64,000 bases of DNA from Roseomonas alba. Its GTDB lineage: Bacteria > Pseudomonadota > Alphaproteobacteria > Acetobacterales > Acetobacteraceae. Positions 41,714 through 50,471 of the stretch are shown one piece after another (the stretch's first letter is position 1; every line of letters starts with the position of its first letter). The stretch covers positions 1-64,000 of the forward strand of contig NZ_JAHYBZ010000011.1 of assembly GCF_019430885.1 (NCBI RefSeq), given 5' to 3'. The notes below the pieces were generated by a model. The model did not search any database and was not told where the DNA came from. It saw only the letters and a program-made list of their open reading frames with translations. A program made the position numbers and the translations under genes.

Positions 41714-44014
41714 ATGCCGGAAACGCCAAGCATCCGACGCTATGACGAGCCAGCCGGCGGATGGGGCGCGCTGCGCGCCGTCGGAACCCACCTCATCGAG
41801 CAGGATATCCCGATCAAGGGGACGACGACGCTGCTGCGCATGAACCAGCCGGAGGGCTTCGACTGCCCCGGCTGCGCATGGCCCGACCCGAAGCACACCT
41901 CGTCCTTTGAGTTCTGTGAGAACGGGGCGAAGGCTATCGCCTGGGAGGTCACCACCAGGCGCTGCACGCCCGACTTCTTCGCCGCGCACAGCGTCACCGA
42001 GCTGGCGGGCTGGAGCGACTACGACCTCGAGATGGCGGGGCGCCTGACCCACCCGATGTCGTATGACGCTGCGAGCGACCGCTACCTGCACGTCAGCTGG
42101 GAAGAGGCCTTCGCCACCATCGCACGGCACCTGACCGCTCTGCCCAACCCGAACATGGCGGAGTTCTACACCTCGGGCCGCACGTCGAACGAGGCGGCCT
42201 TCCTCTACCAGCTCTTTGTGCGGGAATACGGCACCAACAACTTCCCCGACTGCTCCAACATGTGTCACGAGGCGACGAGTGTCGGCCTTCCGCAATCGAT
42301 CGGCGTCGGCAAGGGCACGGTGCTGCTCGACGATTTCGACAAGACCGACTGCATTTTCATCTTCGGCCAGAACCCCGGCACCAACTCTCCGCGGATGATG
42401 ACCAGCCTGCGCAATGCCTCGCGTCGCGGGGTGCCGATCATTTCCTTCAATCCCTTCCGCGAACGCGCTCTCGAACGCTTCCAGGCGCCTCAGGTGCCGG
42501 TCGAGATGCTCTCCCTGACCTCGACCCCGATCAGCGAGGCGTTGCATCAGGTCCGCGTCGGCGGCGACATCGCTGTGCTGAAGGGCCTGATGAAGGTAAT
42601 GGTCGAGGAGGATGAGCGGGCCCGGGCCGACGGTGCGGCCGCCATCCTCGACTGGGACTTCATCCGTGGCCACACGACGGGCATCGAGGCGCTGGCCGCC
42701 GATCTCAAGGCAACGACCTGGCCAGATATCGAGGCGCGTTCCGGCCTGACGCGCACTGCCATCGAGGACGCCGCGCATGTCTACATGCGCGCCGAACGTG
42801 CCATCGTCGTTTATGGCATGGGGCTGACGCAGCATCGCCATGGCGCGCGCAACGTGCAGCAGCTCGCCAATCTCTGCCTGCTGCGTGGCAATATCGGCAA
42901 GGACGGTGCCGGCATCTGCCCGGTGCGTGGCCATTCCAACGTGCAGGGCGACCGCACGGTCGGCATCACCGAGATTCCGACACCCGAGTTCCTCGCGCGG
43001 CTTGAAGCGCGCTTCGGATTCAAGCCACCGCAGGCCCATGGCCACAACGTCGTCACGGCGCTGGATGCGATGCGGCGCGGCCAGTCCCGCGTCTTCTTTG
43101 CCATGGGCGGCAACATTGCCGCGGCCATCCCGGACTGGCAAGTTACGCACGACGCCTTCCGCAGCCTCGACTTGACCGTACATGTCTCGACCAAGCTCAA
43201 CCGCAGCCACCTGGTGCATGGCAAGGAAGCGCTGATTCTGCCCTGCCTGGGCCGCACCGAGATCGACCGGCAGGCAGGCGGCCGGCAATCCGTCACGGTC
43301 GAGGATTCCATGTCGATGGTCCACGCCTCGCGCGGTATGAACCGTCCGGCTTCCGAGCATCTGAAGAGCGAGCCAGCCATCATCGCCGGCATTGCGCGCG
43401 CGACGCTCGGCATGCGCTCGGTCGTCGACTGGGAGGGCCTCGTCGCCGATTACGATCAGATCCGCGACGCGATCGAAGCCGTCTTCCCGATCTTCCAGGG
43501 CTACAACGCGCGTATCCGTGTGCCCGGCGGCTTCCATCTCACCTCGACGGCGCGCGAAAGGATCTGGGCCACGCCCTCCGGCAAGGCGAACTTCCTGCCC
43601 TATGACGGCCTGGCTGAGGATCCTGATCCGACGGATCCCGACGTTCTGTGGCTGACCAGCGTGCGCAGCCACGATCAGTACAACACGACGATCTACTCCA
43701 TGTCCGACCGTTATCGCGGCATCTTCGGCCGGCGCGACGTACTGTTCGTCAACGAGGTCGAGATCGCTCGGTTGGGTTTCGCGGCCGGCGACCGTGTCGA
43801 TCTGGTGGCGGCAAGCGAGGACGGCATCGAACGCGCCGTGCGCGGCTTCGAACTCGTCCCCTATGCCTTTCCCGACCGGAGCTGCGCGGCCTACTACCCG
43901 GAAACCAATCCCTTGGTGCCGCTCGGCGCGTACGACCCGATGAGCTTCACGCCCTCCTACAAGGGCATCCCGATCCGCATCCGGCCCGCCCGGCCCGCAG
44001 GGGAGGCGTTCTAA
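41714..44014 (+). CDS. FdhF/YdeP-family molybdopterin oxidoreductase
   Basis: The start at 41714 (MPETPSIRRYDEPAGGWGAL) has GGAGGG 5 bp upstream. The 766-residue protein shows CPGCAWPDP (C51, C54) and FEFCENGAKA (C68), only three of the four cysteines of a normal N-terminal FeS motif, then NMCHEATSVGLPQSIG with C184 at the position that ligates Mo in FdhF-like enzymes, GQNPGTNSPRMM, and a C-terminal MopB domain (SVRSHDQYNTTIYSMSDRYRG). YdeP-type proteins are FDH-like, of uncertain substrate, and linked to acid resistance in E. coli. The stop lies 2 bp before cydA, so electrons may reach the quinol pool and the bd oxidase. fdhD is nearby. Confidence 0.9.
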   Translation: MPETPSIRRYDEPAGGWGALRAVGTHLIEQDIPIKGTTTLLRMNQPEGFDCPGCAWPDPKHTSSFEFCENGAKAIAWEVTTRRCTPDFFAAHSVTELAGWSDYDLEMAGRLTHPMSYDAASDRYLHVSWEEAFATIARHLTALPNPNMAEFYTSGRTSNEAAFLYQLFVREYGTNNFPDCSNMCHEATSVGLPQSIGVGKGTVLLDDFDKTDCIFIFGQNPGTNSPRMMTSLRNASRRGVPIISFNPFRERALERFQAPQVPVEMLSLTSTPISEALHQVRVGGDIAVLKGLMKVMVEEDERARADGAAAILDWDFIRGHTTGIEALAADLKATTWPDIEARSGLTRTAIEDAAHVYMRAERAIVVYGMGLTQHRHGARNVQQLANLCLLRGNIGKDGAGICPVRGHSNVQGDRTVGITEIPTPEFLARLEARFGFKPPQAHGHNVVTALDAMRRGQSRVFFAMGGNIAAAIPDWQVTHDAFRSLDLTVHVSTKLNRSHLVHGKEALILPCLGRTEIDRQAGGRQSVTVEDSMSMVHASRGMNRPASEHLKSEPAIIAGIARATLGMRSVVDWEGLVADYDQIRDAIEAVFPIFQGYNARIRVPGGFHLTSTARERIWATPSGKANFLPYDGLAEDPDPTDPDVLWLTSVRSHDQYNTTIYSMSDRYRGIFGRRDVLFVNEVEIARLGFAAGDRVDLVAASEDGIERAVRGFELVPYAFPDRSCAAYYPETNPLVPLGAYDPMSFTPSYKGIPIRIRPARPAGEAF

Positions 44015-44016
44015 CC

Positions 44017-45402
44017 ATGGACGCGGTCATCGTCGCCAGGCTGCAATTCGCCTTCACCATCGGGTTCCACATCCTGTGGCCGACCTTCACCATCGGGCTG
44101 GCGGGCTTCCTCGCGCTGCTCAGTGTCCTGTGGTGGCGCACAGGGCGGCCCGTCTATCGCGACCTACTGCGGTACTGGAGCAGGATCTTCGCCCTTGCCT
44201 TCGGTATGGGCGTCGTGACCGGCCTCGTGCTCAGCTACGAGATCGGCACCAACTGGGCCGGCTTCTCCCGCGCCGTCTCCAACGTCGTCGGGCCGCTCTT
44301 TGCCTATGAAGCCCTGACGGCCTTCTTCCTTGAGGCCGGCTTCATCGGCATCATGCTATTCGGCGAAGGTCGGGTCAGCCGTGGCGCCCATGCCTTCGCC
44401 TGCTGCATGGTGTCACTGGGCACGCTGTTGTCCGCGACTTGGATCATCGCCGCGAACAGCTGGATGCAGACGCCCGCGGGCGCGGTGGCGGATGCCGACG
44501 GCATCTATCACGTCGTCGACTGGTGGAGCGTTGTCTTCACGGCCTCCTTTCCCTACCGGCTCGCGCATATGGTCATGGCGAGCTTCATCACCTGCTCCTT
44601 CGTCATCGCCGGCGTGTCCTGCTTTCATCTCTGGCGCGGGCGCCATCCGGAGGCGAGCCGGATCGCGCTCTCCTTGGCCATGTGGATGGCGCTGGTGCTG
44701 ACTCCGACCCAGATCCTCGTTGGCGACATGCACGGGCGGAACACGCTCGCTCATCAGCCGACAAAGTTGGCGGCGATGGAAGGGCTCTGGCAGACCGTGC
44801 GCGGTGCGCCGATGACCCTCATCGCCTGGCCGGATATGGAACAGGCGCGCAACCTCTACGCGATCGAGGTGCCGCATGTGGCGAGCCTCTATCTGACCCA
44901 CTCCTGGAGTGGCGAAGTGCAGGGCCTCGATGCCGTGCCGCGGGAAGACTGGCCCAATGTCCCGATCGTCTTCTTCGCCTTCCGCATCATGGTGGGCATC
45001 GGCGTCGTGCTTCTGGCGACCGCTGTGACGGGGGCGATCCTGCGCCTGCGCGGCAGGCTCTACACCAGTCGGCGGTTTCACTTCCTCGCCATGGGCGCAG
45101 CGCCGCTTGGCTTTATTGCCGTGCTGGCCGGCTGGACGACGACGGAGGCCGGGCGCCAGCCCTGGGTGGTCTATGGCGCGCTGCGTACCGCCGATGCGGT
45201 GTCGCCGGTCGCTGCCCATGCAGTACTGACGAGCCTCCTGCTGTTCGTCCTGATCTATGCGGCACTGCTGCTGATCTTCCTGTGGGTCATTGCGCGCCTC
45301 CTGCTGCGCGGACCGGCGGTTCTCGCAGCTGTCGCGCGCCCGCCGGAAGGCGTGCTCGCCGGCGCGACAGCGTCCGCCATCGCAACTGGTCCGGGAGAAT
45401 GA
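44017..45402 (+). CDS. cydA: Cytochrome bd-type ubiquinol oxidase subunit I (CIO type)
   Basis: The 461-residue membrane protein begins MDAVIVARLQFAFTIGFHILWPTFTIG, with the high-spin heme histidine near residue 18. PYRLAHMVMASF carries a second heme histidine, and GWTTTEAGRQPWVVYG is invariant in CydA. The quinol loop is short, as in cyanide-insensitive oxidases. It reduces O2 to water with quinol. Its ATG is 2 bp after the molybdoenzyme stop, and its ribosome-binding site (GGGGAGG) is inside that gene, implying one transcript. Confidence 0.95.
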   Translation: MDAVIVARLQFAFTIGFHILWPTFTIGLAGFLALLSVLWWRTGRPVYRDLLRYWSRIFALAFGMGVVTGLVLSYEIGTNWAGFSRAVSNVVGPLFAYEALTAFFLEAGFIGIMLFGEGRVSRGAHAFACCMVSLGTLLSATWIIAANSWMQTPAGAVADADGIYHVVDWWSVVFTASFPYRLAHMVMASFITCSFVIAGVSCFHLWRGRHPEASRIALSLAMWMALVLTPTQILVGDMHGRNTLAHQPTKLAAMEGLWQTVRGAPMTLIAWPDMEQARNLYAIEVPHVASLYLTHSWSGEVQGLDAVPREDWPNVPIVFFAFRIMVGIGVVLLATAVTGAILRLRGRLYTSRRFHFLAMGAAPLGFIAVLAGWTTTEAGRQPWVVYGALRTADAVSPVAAHAVLTSLLLFVLIYAALLLIFLWVIARLLLRGPAVLAAVARPPEGVLAGATASAIATGPGE

Positions 45403-45406
45403 AGCC

Positions 45407-46447
45407 ATGACAGCCGAGATGGCAGCCAACCTGCCAGTCCTTTTTGCCGCGATCGTGGCGTTCTGTGTCGTCGTCTATGTGCTGGCGGACGGCTTCGATC
45501 TCGGCATCGGCATCCTGCTGCTGCTCGCACCCCGCGCGTCCGAGCGGGATGCGATGCTGGCGAGCATCGAGCCCGTCTGGGACGGCAACGAGACCTGGCT
45601 CGTCATGGGTGGGGTCCTGCTGCTCGCGACCTTCCCGGCCGGCTACTACGTGCTGCTGCCGGCCTTCTATCTGCCCATCATCTTCATGCTCTTCGCCCTG
45701 ATCCTGCGCGGCGTGGCCTTCGGCTTCCGCCAGGAGTCGGTAGGATTCCGTGGGATCTGGGAAGCAGTGTTCGCCGGCGGGTCTGTCGTCGCCGCCCTGT
45801 GCCAGGGCTTTGTCCTCGGCGGTCTCATCACCGGTGTGACGATGCGGAATGGCATTTTCGCCGGCGGCACCTTCGATTTCTTCACGCTCCTGGGTTTCGC
45901 CTGCGGGCTCGGGCTGCTCGGGGGCTATGCCCTGCTCGGCGCCGGATGGCTGATCTGGCGCGCAGACGGCCAGACCCAGATCTTCGCGCGAGAGGTCGCC
46001 CATTCGGCCCTGTTGCTCACCGCGGCGATGATGGTCGTTGTGAGCGGGCTGAGTGCCCTGCTCGTTCCCGAGGTGGCGGCACGCTGGCTGGACTGGCCCC
46101 GCAGCCTGTGGCTGGTGCCGGCACCGCTTATGGCGATGGCCGCGTTGCTCATTGCCTGGCGGCGCATTTGGAGCGGACGGGATGGCCTCGTCTTCGTCAT
46201 GGGGTTGCTGGTGTTCGCCATGGGCTTCGTGGGGTTGGTCGTCAGCCTCTGGCCCTATGTCGTGCCGCGCCATGTCACGATCTGGGATGGGCTCGCCGAC
46301 CGGCGGTCGCTGGCCTTTGTCGGCTTCGGCGTGGCCTGCATTATGCCAATCGTCCTTGCCTACCAGGCGCACGCCTACTGGGTGTTCCGCGGCAAGGTGA
46401 AGCCTGGAGAGGGATACGCTGCGGCGACGGAACCTGGCGAGCCATGA
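45407..46447 (+). CDS. cydB: Cytochrome bd-type ubiquinol oxidase subunit II
   Basis: The 346-residue protein has about nine membrane helices and the CydB signatures VVVYVLADGFDLGIGILLLL, SIEPVWDGNETWLVMGG and FPAGYYVLLPAFYLPIIFML. The start at 45407 lies 4 bp after the cydA stop. It completes the bd oxidase; no small CydX-like gene was recognised after it. Confidence 0.95.
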   Translation: MTAEMAANLPVLFAAIVAFCVVVYVLADGFDLGIGILLLLAPRASERDAMLASIEPVWDGNETWLVMGGVLLLATFPAGYYVLLPAFYLPIIFMLFALILRGVAFGFRQESVGFRGIWEAVFAGGSVVAALCQGFVLGGLITGVTMRNGIFAGGTFDFFTLLGFACGLGLLGGYALLGAGWLIWRADGQTQIFAREVAHSALLLTAAMMVVVSGLSALLVPEVAARWLDWPRSLWLVPAPLMAMAALLIAWRRIWSGRDGLVFVMGLLVFAMGFVGLVVSLWPYVVPRHVTIWDGLADRRSLAFVGFGVACIMPIVLAYQAHAYWVFRGKVKPGEGYAAATEPGEP

Positions 46448-46692
46448 CCGCATGGCCGTCGAACCCGATGGCGCCGGCCGCGATCGCATGTCCGGCGTGT
46501 CACGGGAGGATCGGCGATCCGCGCCGGGGTTTCGTGAAATGCGCGGAGATGTCGAGGAAGATTCATTGGTCGACCTGCCCCGCGAATGCCTCGAGTGATG
46601 TCCTGAAGCGTATCCAGGACATGCCTGGCGTGGTGAGGCGGATGATCGTGCCATCACCCCTCGGTCAAGACACACCTGTCGAGCATGTGTAG
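46444..46692 (+). CDS. Possible small protein overlapping the cydB stop
   Basis: An 82-codon frame starts with ATGA overlap at the cydB stop and reads MTAWPSNPMAPAAIACPACHGRIGDP, then KCAEMSRKIHWSTCPANAS. The CPACHG stretch resembles a metal or heme motif, but no helix or family is evident and it is not a CydX-type peptide. It may be chance. The rest of the gap to 46745 shows nothing. Confidence 0.2.
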   Translation: MTAWPSNPMAPAAIACPACHGRIGDPRRGFVKCAEMSRKIHWSTCPANASSDVLKRIQDMPGVVRRMIVPSPLGQDTPVEHV

Positions 46693-46745
46693 AAGCGCGC
46701 CATATGGTGCGTACGGACACAGACCCTGAGGCCTCATCACGCCGA

Positions 46746-47390
46746 TCAGTCATCTCGTCGCCGGGAATGGTTGATCGGAATTCCCAGCTCGTGGGCGCTG
46801 CGGACCAGATCCGCGATAGATGCCGCCTGCATCTTCTGCATGACCCTGCCGCGATGGATCTGCATGGTTACCTCGCTGATGCCGAGCTCCGCCGCCGCCT
46901 GCTTGTTGAGAAGGCCGCTGACCACGAGTGGCAATACCTCCCGTTCGCGGGCTGTGAGGGTGGCATGGCGAGCACGCGGGGCACTACGCTCCTCGCGTTC
47001 CCGTCGAGCGGCGTGGTCCTGCACGACCGCGGTGTCGATGGACGCCGGAAGCTCTGGCGAGTTGAATGGCTTGGTCAGGAAGTTCACTGCGCCAGCCTTG
47101 ATCGCGCGCACTGAGGACGGAATATCGCCATGGCCCGTGAGGAAGATGATGGGCGGATGACCGTCTTTGGCCTGTTCTTGAAAATCCAAGCCATCGATGC
47201 CGGGTAACTCGACGTCGAGGACTAGACAGCCTAGCGCGTCGGGCCGCGGGTGCTTCAGGTATTCGTCGATTGATTGAAAGGCACATGACATGCTGCCGAT
47301 GGCGGCGAGACGTTCCACGATTGCTTCACGAATGCGCCAGTCGTCGTAGACGATGCTGTCCTGCATCTGCGTCATCCGTTCCCGCAGCAT
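46746..47390 (-). CDS. FixJ/NarL-type response regulator
   Basis: The 214-residue product has a receiver domain (phosphoacceptor Asp in LVLDVELPGIDGLDF, FLTGHGDIPSSVRAIKAGAVNFLTKPFNSPE) and a LuxR-type HTH (LTAREREVLPLVVSGLLNKQAAAELGISEVTMQIHRGRVMQKM). The N-terminal acidic patch reads IVYDDWR where IVDDD is normal. ATG 47375 and 47366 are alternative starts. Its likely cognate kinase is not adjacent. It is convergent to cydAB and could be oxygen- or redox-responsive like FixJ, which is an inference. Confidence 0.88.
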   Translation of the reverse strand: MLRERMTQMQDSIVYDDWRIREAIVERLAAIGSMSCAFQSIDEYLKHPRPDALGCLVLDVELPGIDGLDFQEQAKDGHPPIIFLTGHGDIPSSVRAIKAGAVNFLTKPFNSPELPASIDTAVVQDHAARREREERSAPRARHATLTAREREVLPLVVSGLLNKQAAAELGISEVTMQIHRGRVMQKMQAASIADLVRSAHELGIPINHSRRRDD

Positions 47391-47667
47391 CGCGAAGCCG
47401 GTAGCCGCTGCATCCGCTTCGTCCAGGCCTTAATCGCTGCGGCTCCTCGAGATTATGGCGAACTGTGCACGACCGGCGTGGCGTCGCTAGCCAAGCCGAC
47501 CCGCGTACCGCTCGAAGCGCCCGTGTCCGCCCAATTGACCCGGCTGGAACATACGATCCCAGGACACATGGAATCCGAGTAACAGAAATCCACAATGGGC
47601 TGCCCTCGCGTTTCGTCTACCTCGGTTGCCGGACGTGAGAGCGCCGATTCACGGCGCATGAGCTGTC

Positions 47668-47946
47668 ATGGCCGAACACCGGTTCCTGGCACGCGAGGCG
47701 GGTAGCATGCAGGCTGACAGACCTGATCGTGATACCTCTTTCGCCAACGTCTATCGCGGGTGGGCGATCGACACGGTGCGGCGCGAGTTGGGCAATAGCG
47801 GCACGGTCTCTCCCTTGGGCAGCCGCGCCTTCAAAATCCTAAGCATCCTCGTCGGAGCCAACGGACGTCTCGTCCCCAAGGCTGTGTTGATGAGCCAAGT
47901 TTGGCCCGGTGCCGTCGTGGAGGAAAGGCGACGAGGCGTGACGTAG
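47668..47946 (+). pseudogene. OmpR-type winged-helix regulator, N-terminal fragment
   Basis: The frame reads YRGWAIDTVRRELGNSGTVSPLGSRAFKILSILVGANGRL and PKAVLMSQVWPGAVVEE, a winged-helix DNA-binding domain, then abruptly ends ERRRGVT at 47946. The second half of the HTH and the rest of the protein are lost at a junction near 47930, where an AraC fragment begins on the other strand. Confidence 0.65.
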
Positions 47947-48359
47947 TCATGCAGTCTCTGACCCGTGGCCAACCTGAATTGTGCCGCGAAATGCATCGCA
48001 CTGAGGCCAACATGACTCGCCACATCGCCAAGGCGGATTCGCCCGCCAATGTTCTCGTCGACATGAATGAGCGCCTTCCGCAGCTTCCAGCGCGGCAACG
48101 GAGAGAGCCGCTGGCCGCTGCGTAGGCGCGGCTGCGTCCGCAACATGGAGCGGCATTCCATCACGGCCCTATGGAAGGCGTCGGTGTAGAAGCCGTGGAG
48201 GATTTCCTCCGCCTGCTCCTCCGGCAGGATCGCACGTACGAAGTGTGTGATGGCGAGGTCCGGCGGATCGTCATGGTTGGATTGTTCCGCGACCGTCGCG
48301 GGAAGTGGGCGGATTTGCTCCGCCTCCGAGAGCCGTGGGGTGGTGCAGATCGTCTGCAT
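47934..48359 (-). pseudogene. AraC-family regulator, 3'-truncated
   Basis: From ATG 48359 the product reads MQTICTTPRLSEAEQIRPLP, AITHFVRAILPEEQAEEIL, then RWKLRKALIHVDENIGGRIRLGDVASHVGLSAMHFAAQFRLATGQRLHDYV. The first AraC HTH is complete, but after TPRRLS the sequence becomes that of the opposite-strand winged-helix gene. The frame stays open to 47751, giving a chimeric tail. The second HTH is missing, so it is probably inactive. Confidence 0.65.
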
Positions 48360-48696
48360 CGCCTTCGCTCCTTCTGCTTGGGCCCGCCGACGGGATCCGG
48401 CGTGGTGGCCTTTTTGAATTGGGAACCCGGGCCAGGACAGTGGGGGCCGATCGGCGACGAATCCTGGGCGCGTTCCTGAAGAATTCTGAAGCGGCAAACC
48501 ACCATCGAGGATGGCGGCATGCGAGACGGCAATTTTCGGGAGAGTGCCGAAAAAGTCGGAGTGCCGTCGTCAGTATCGTGCCGGGGCGAACAACGCGTTG
48601 CCTGCAACGGGACACGGAAATGGCACGCATGAGGATCGAACGCCGCGCGACGGGTTGTCACCGCCTGCGGGCCGATATCGCTGAGCAGGCCCGGCC
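48360..48696. other. Gap without a recognised gene
   Basis: This 337-bp stretch lies between the AraC start and the mdcD fragment. It should contain the AraC promoter and the recombination junction that removed the 5' half of the malonate decarboxylase operon. I see no gene or convincing repeat. Confidence 0.4.
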
Positions 48697-49083
48697 ATGA
48701 ACGGCTGGAACACCCGGCAGCAGGACCGTGATGCACGCCTGGAGGAACTCGATTCCCGCGACCGCGCACTGGTCTGGCGGATCTGCGGGGCCCGATCGCG
48801 CTATCTGCTGGGCGGCGCCGACCGCTATGTGACCGGCAGCATCGGTGCGATGCGCGCGGCCACCATCGCCTTGACGACGCAGGCGCCCGCTATTGACCTC
48901 GCGACGCTCACGGCGGAGCAGCAGCGCCTCACGGATCGGCTGAACCTATTCGGGACTTGCAGGGACACGCCGGAGATCTGGCGGTTCGCCGACTTGCCGG
49001 AGCCCGAGCGGGTCAGCGAGCTCGACGACGCGGCGTTTCTCGCCACGCCTCGGGTAGCGGGAGCGCAGCATGACGCCCGATGA
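48697..49083 (+). pseudogene. mdcD: Malonate decarboxylase beta subunit, C-terminal fragment
   Basis: A 128-codon frame contains LEELDSRDRALVWRICGARSRYLLGGADRYV and LTDRLNLFGTCRDTPEIWRFA, the C-terminal end of MdcD, and overlaps the mdcE start by 14 bp as in intact operons. The N-terminal two thirds, with the carboxyltransferase-like fold, are absent, as are mdcA and mdcC that normally precede it. The residue replacement ICGARS where TTGGKH is usual also suggests decay. Confidence 0.7.
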
Positions 49084-49789
49084 GATCCTGACAGCACTTT
49101 TGCCCGATGGCCATATGGTGCAGCCGGGGCCGTTCGGAACGATCGACGGCACCGCGCGCGTCGCCGGCGTCGGTGACGTCATCGGCATCGTCGGCGGCAC
49201 GCCGCTTGGCGTCGACGGTGCTCTACTGCTTGCGGGCCACGTCCTCGATGCGGTGCGGGCCGGCGGCACGGAGCCGATCGTCGTGCTGGTCGATACCGCC
49301 AGTCAAGCCATGGCGCGGCGCGAGGAACTGCTCGGACTCAATGAGTTTCTGGCGCATCTCGCCAAGAGCCTGGCCCTCGCGGCCATGCAGGGTCATCGGT
49401 CGGTGAGTGTGCTGTACGGCACCGCGGCGGCCGGGGCCATCATTGCCGCGGCGCTGTCCAGCCAGACCCTGGTCGCCCTGCCGGACGCCGCACCTAGCGT
49501 GATGGATCTGCCGTCTATCTCCCGCGTCACCAAGCTGCCGCTCGACAGGCTGGAAAGCCTGGCGCAGTCCTCGCCGATCTTTGCCCCGGGCGTTGCGCCA
49601 CTCTTCGCGACTGGAGCCGTGTCGGAAGCCTGGGAAGCAGGGGAGGAGTTCGCTGCGCGCCTGGCCGCGCTGTTGGCGCGCGATGCTCCGGCTGCGGACG
49701 TCAGGGATCAGCTCGGGCTGGAGCGACATGGCCGTCTGTTTGCCGGCGAGATCGCCAGGAAGGTCGCCGAGGCCGCGGTCCATGGCTGA
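49070..49789 (+). CDS. mdcE: Malonate decarboxylase gamma subunit
   Basis: The 239-residue protein matches MdcE: VAGVGDVIGIVGGTPLGVDGALLLAG, PIVVLVDTASQAMARREELLGLNEFLAHLAKSLALA, and PDAAPSVMDLPSISRVTKLPLDRLESLAQSSPIFAPG. With MdcD it forms the part that decarboxylates malonyl-ACP to acetyl-ACP. Because MdcA, MdcC and most of MdcD are missing here, it cannot form a working decarboxylase unless copies exist elsewhere. Confidence 0.9.
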   Translation: MTPDEILTALLPDGHMVQPGPFGTIDGTARVAGVGDVIGIVGGTPLGVDGALLLAGHVLDAVRAGGTEPIVVLVDTASQAMARREELLGLNEFLAHLAKSLALAAMQGHRSVSVLYGTAAAGAIIAAALSSQTLVALPDAAPSVMDLPSISRVTKLPLDRLESLAQSSPIFAPGVAPLFATGAVSEAWEAGEEFAARLAALLARDAPAADVRDQLGLERHGRLFAGEIARKVAEAAVHG

Positions 49790-50471
49790 TATCCCCGTTG
49801 CCTCGCGGCGGCGTCACGACCTTCTGCTGATTGCGTCTGATGCCTGGCGCTCTGCCTTGGATCGGTCGCCGGCGATGGCCGAGTTGCCGTTCGTTCGAGG
49901 CTGGGTGGAGCGCGGCTGGCCCGTCATACTCCGCCGCCATGCCGAGGCGGAGGACAACGATCTGGTGGCCGTCGGCCTGCCATTGCCGCCCGGGGCCGGG
50001 CGACATCGCGTAGGCCTGCTCCTGCCCTCCGAGGCCATCCTTCGGGTCCGACGGCCACCCTCCCTTCGGGCGGCGGCCTGGGTTGTCGATCCAGGCCGGC
50101 GGCCCACCGTCCCGGCGCTGCTTCAGTTCGGCGAGCGCTACGGTGTCGAGCCTGCTGTGGTCGGCAGCCTGTTGTGGCATCACGTCACGGGACTGCCCTA
50201 CCTGACGCCCGCCTCCGACCTGGATCTGCTGTGGCCTGTCCGGCGTCTCGGCGATATCCATCCGCTGCTGCGCGGCATTGCGAGGTTGCAGCGGGACACG
50301 CCGTTTCGGATCGATGGCGAGGTGATCCTACCGGACGGCGTGGCGGGGAACTGGCGTGAACTCTGGAATGCGGACACCGCGTCCGGCGACATCGACGTTC
50401 TTGGCAAGAGCTTGGCCGGCGTCCGCCTGGTCCTCCGGGCGAGCCTCTCGCCTGTCGGTTCCGACGCATGA
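49782..50471 (+). CDS. mdcG: Malonate decarboxylase holo-ACP synthase (phosphoribosyl-dephospho-CoA transferase)
   Basis: The 229-residue MdcG attaches the 2'-(5''-triphosphoribosyl)-3'-dephospho-CoA prosthetic group to the MdcC acyl carrier. Typical stretches are RRRHDLLLIASDAWRSAL, FVRGWVERGWPVILRRHAE and YLTPASDLDLLWPV, the last with the nucleotidyltransferase-like Asp pair (SDLDLLW). It overlaps mdcE by 8 bp and mdcB by 4 bp. Confidence 0.9.
   Translation: MADIPVASRRRHDLLLIASDAWRSALDRSPAMAELPFVRGWVERGWPVILRRHAEAEDNDLVAVGLPLPPGAGRHRVGLLLPSEAILRVRRPPSLRAAAWVVDPGRRPTVPALLQFGERYGVEPAVVGSLLWHHVTGLPYLTPASDLDLLWPVRRLGDIHPLLRGIARLQRDTPFRIDGEVILPDGVAGNWRELWNADTASGDIDVLGKSLAGVRLVLRASLSPVGSDA

Noticed and set aside
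41696-43672. 658-codon minus-strand open frame opposite the molybdoenzyme
   Set aside because: The sense strand encodes a complete FdhF/YdeP-type protein; the antisense product has no recognisable domain.
46444-46692. Small CydX-like subunit after cydB
   Set aside because: The frame here has no transmembrane helix and no CydX resemblance; I keep it only as a doubtful small frame.
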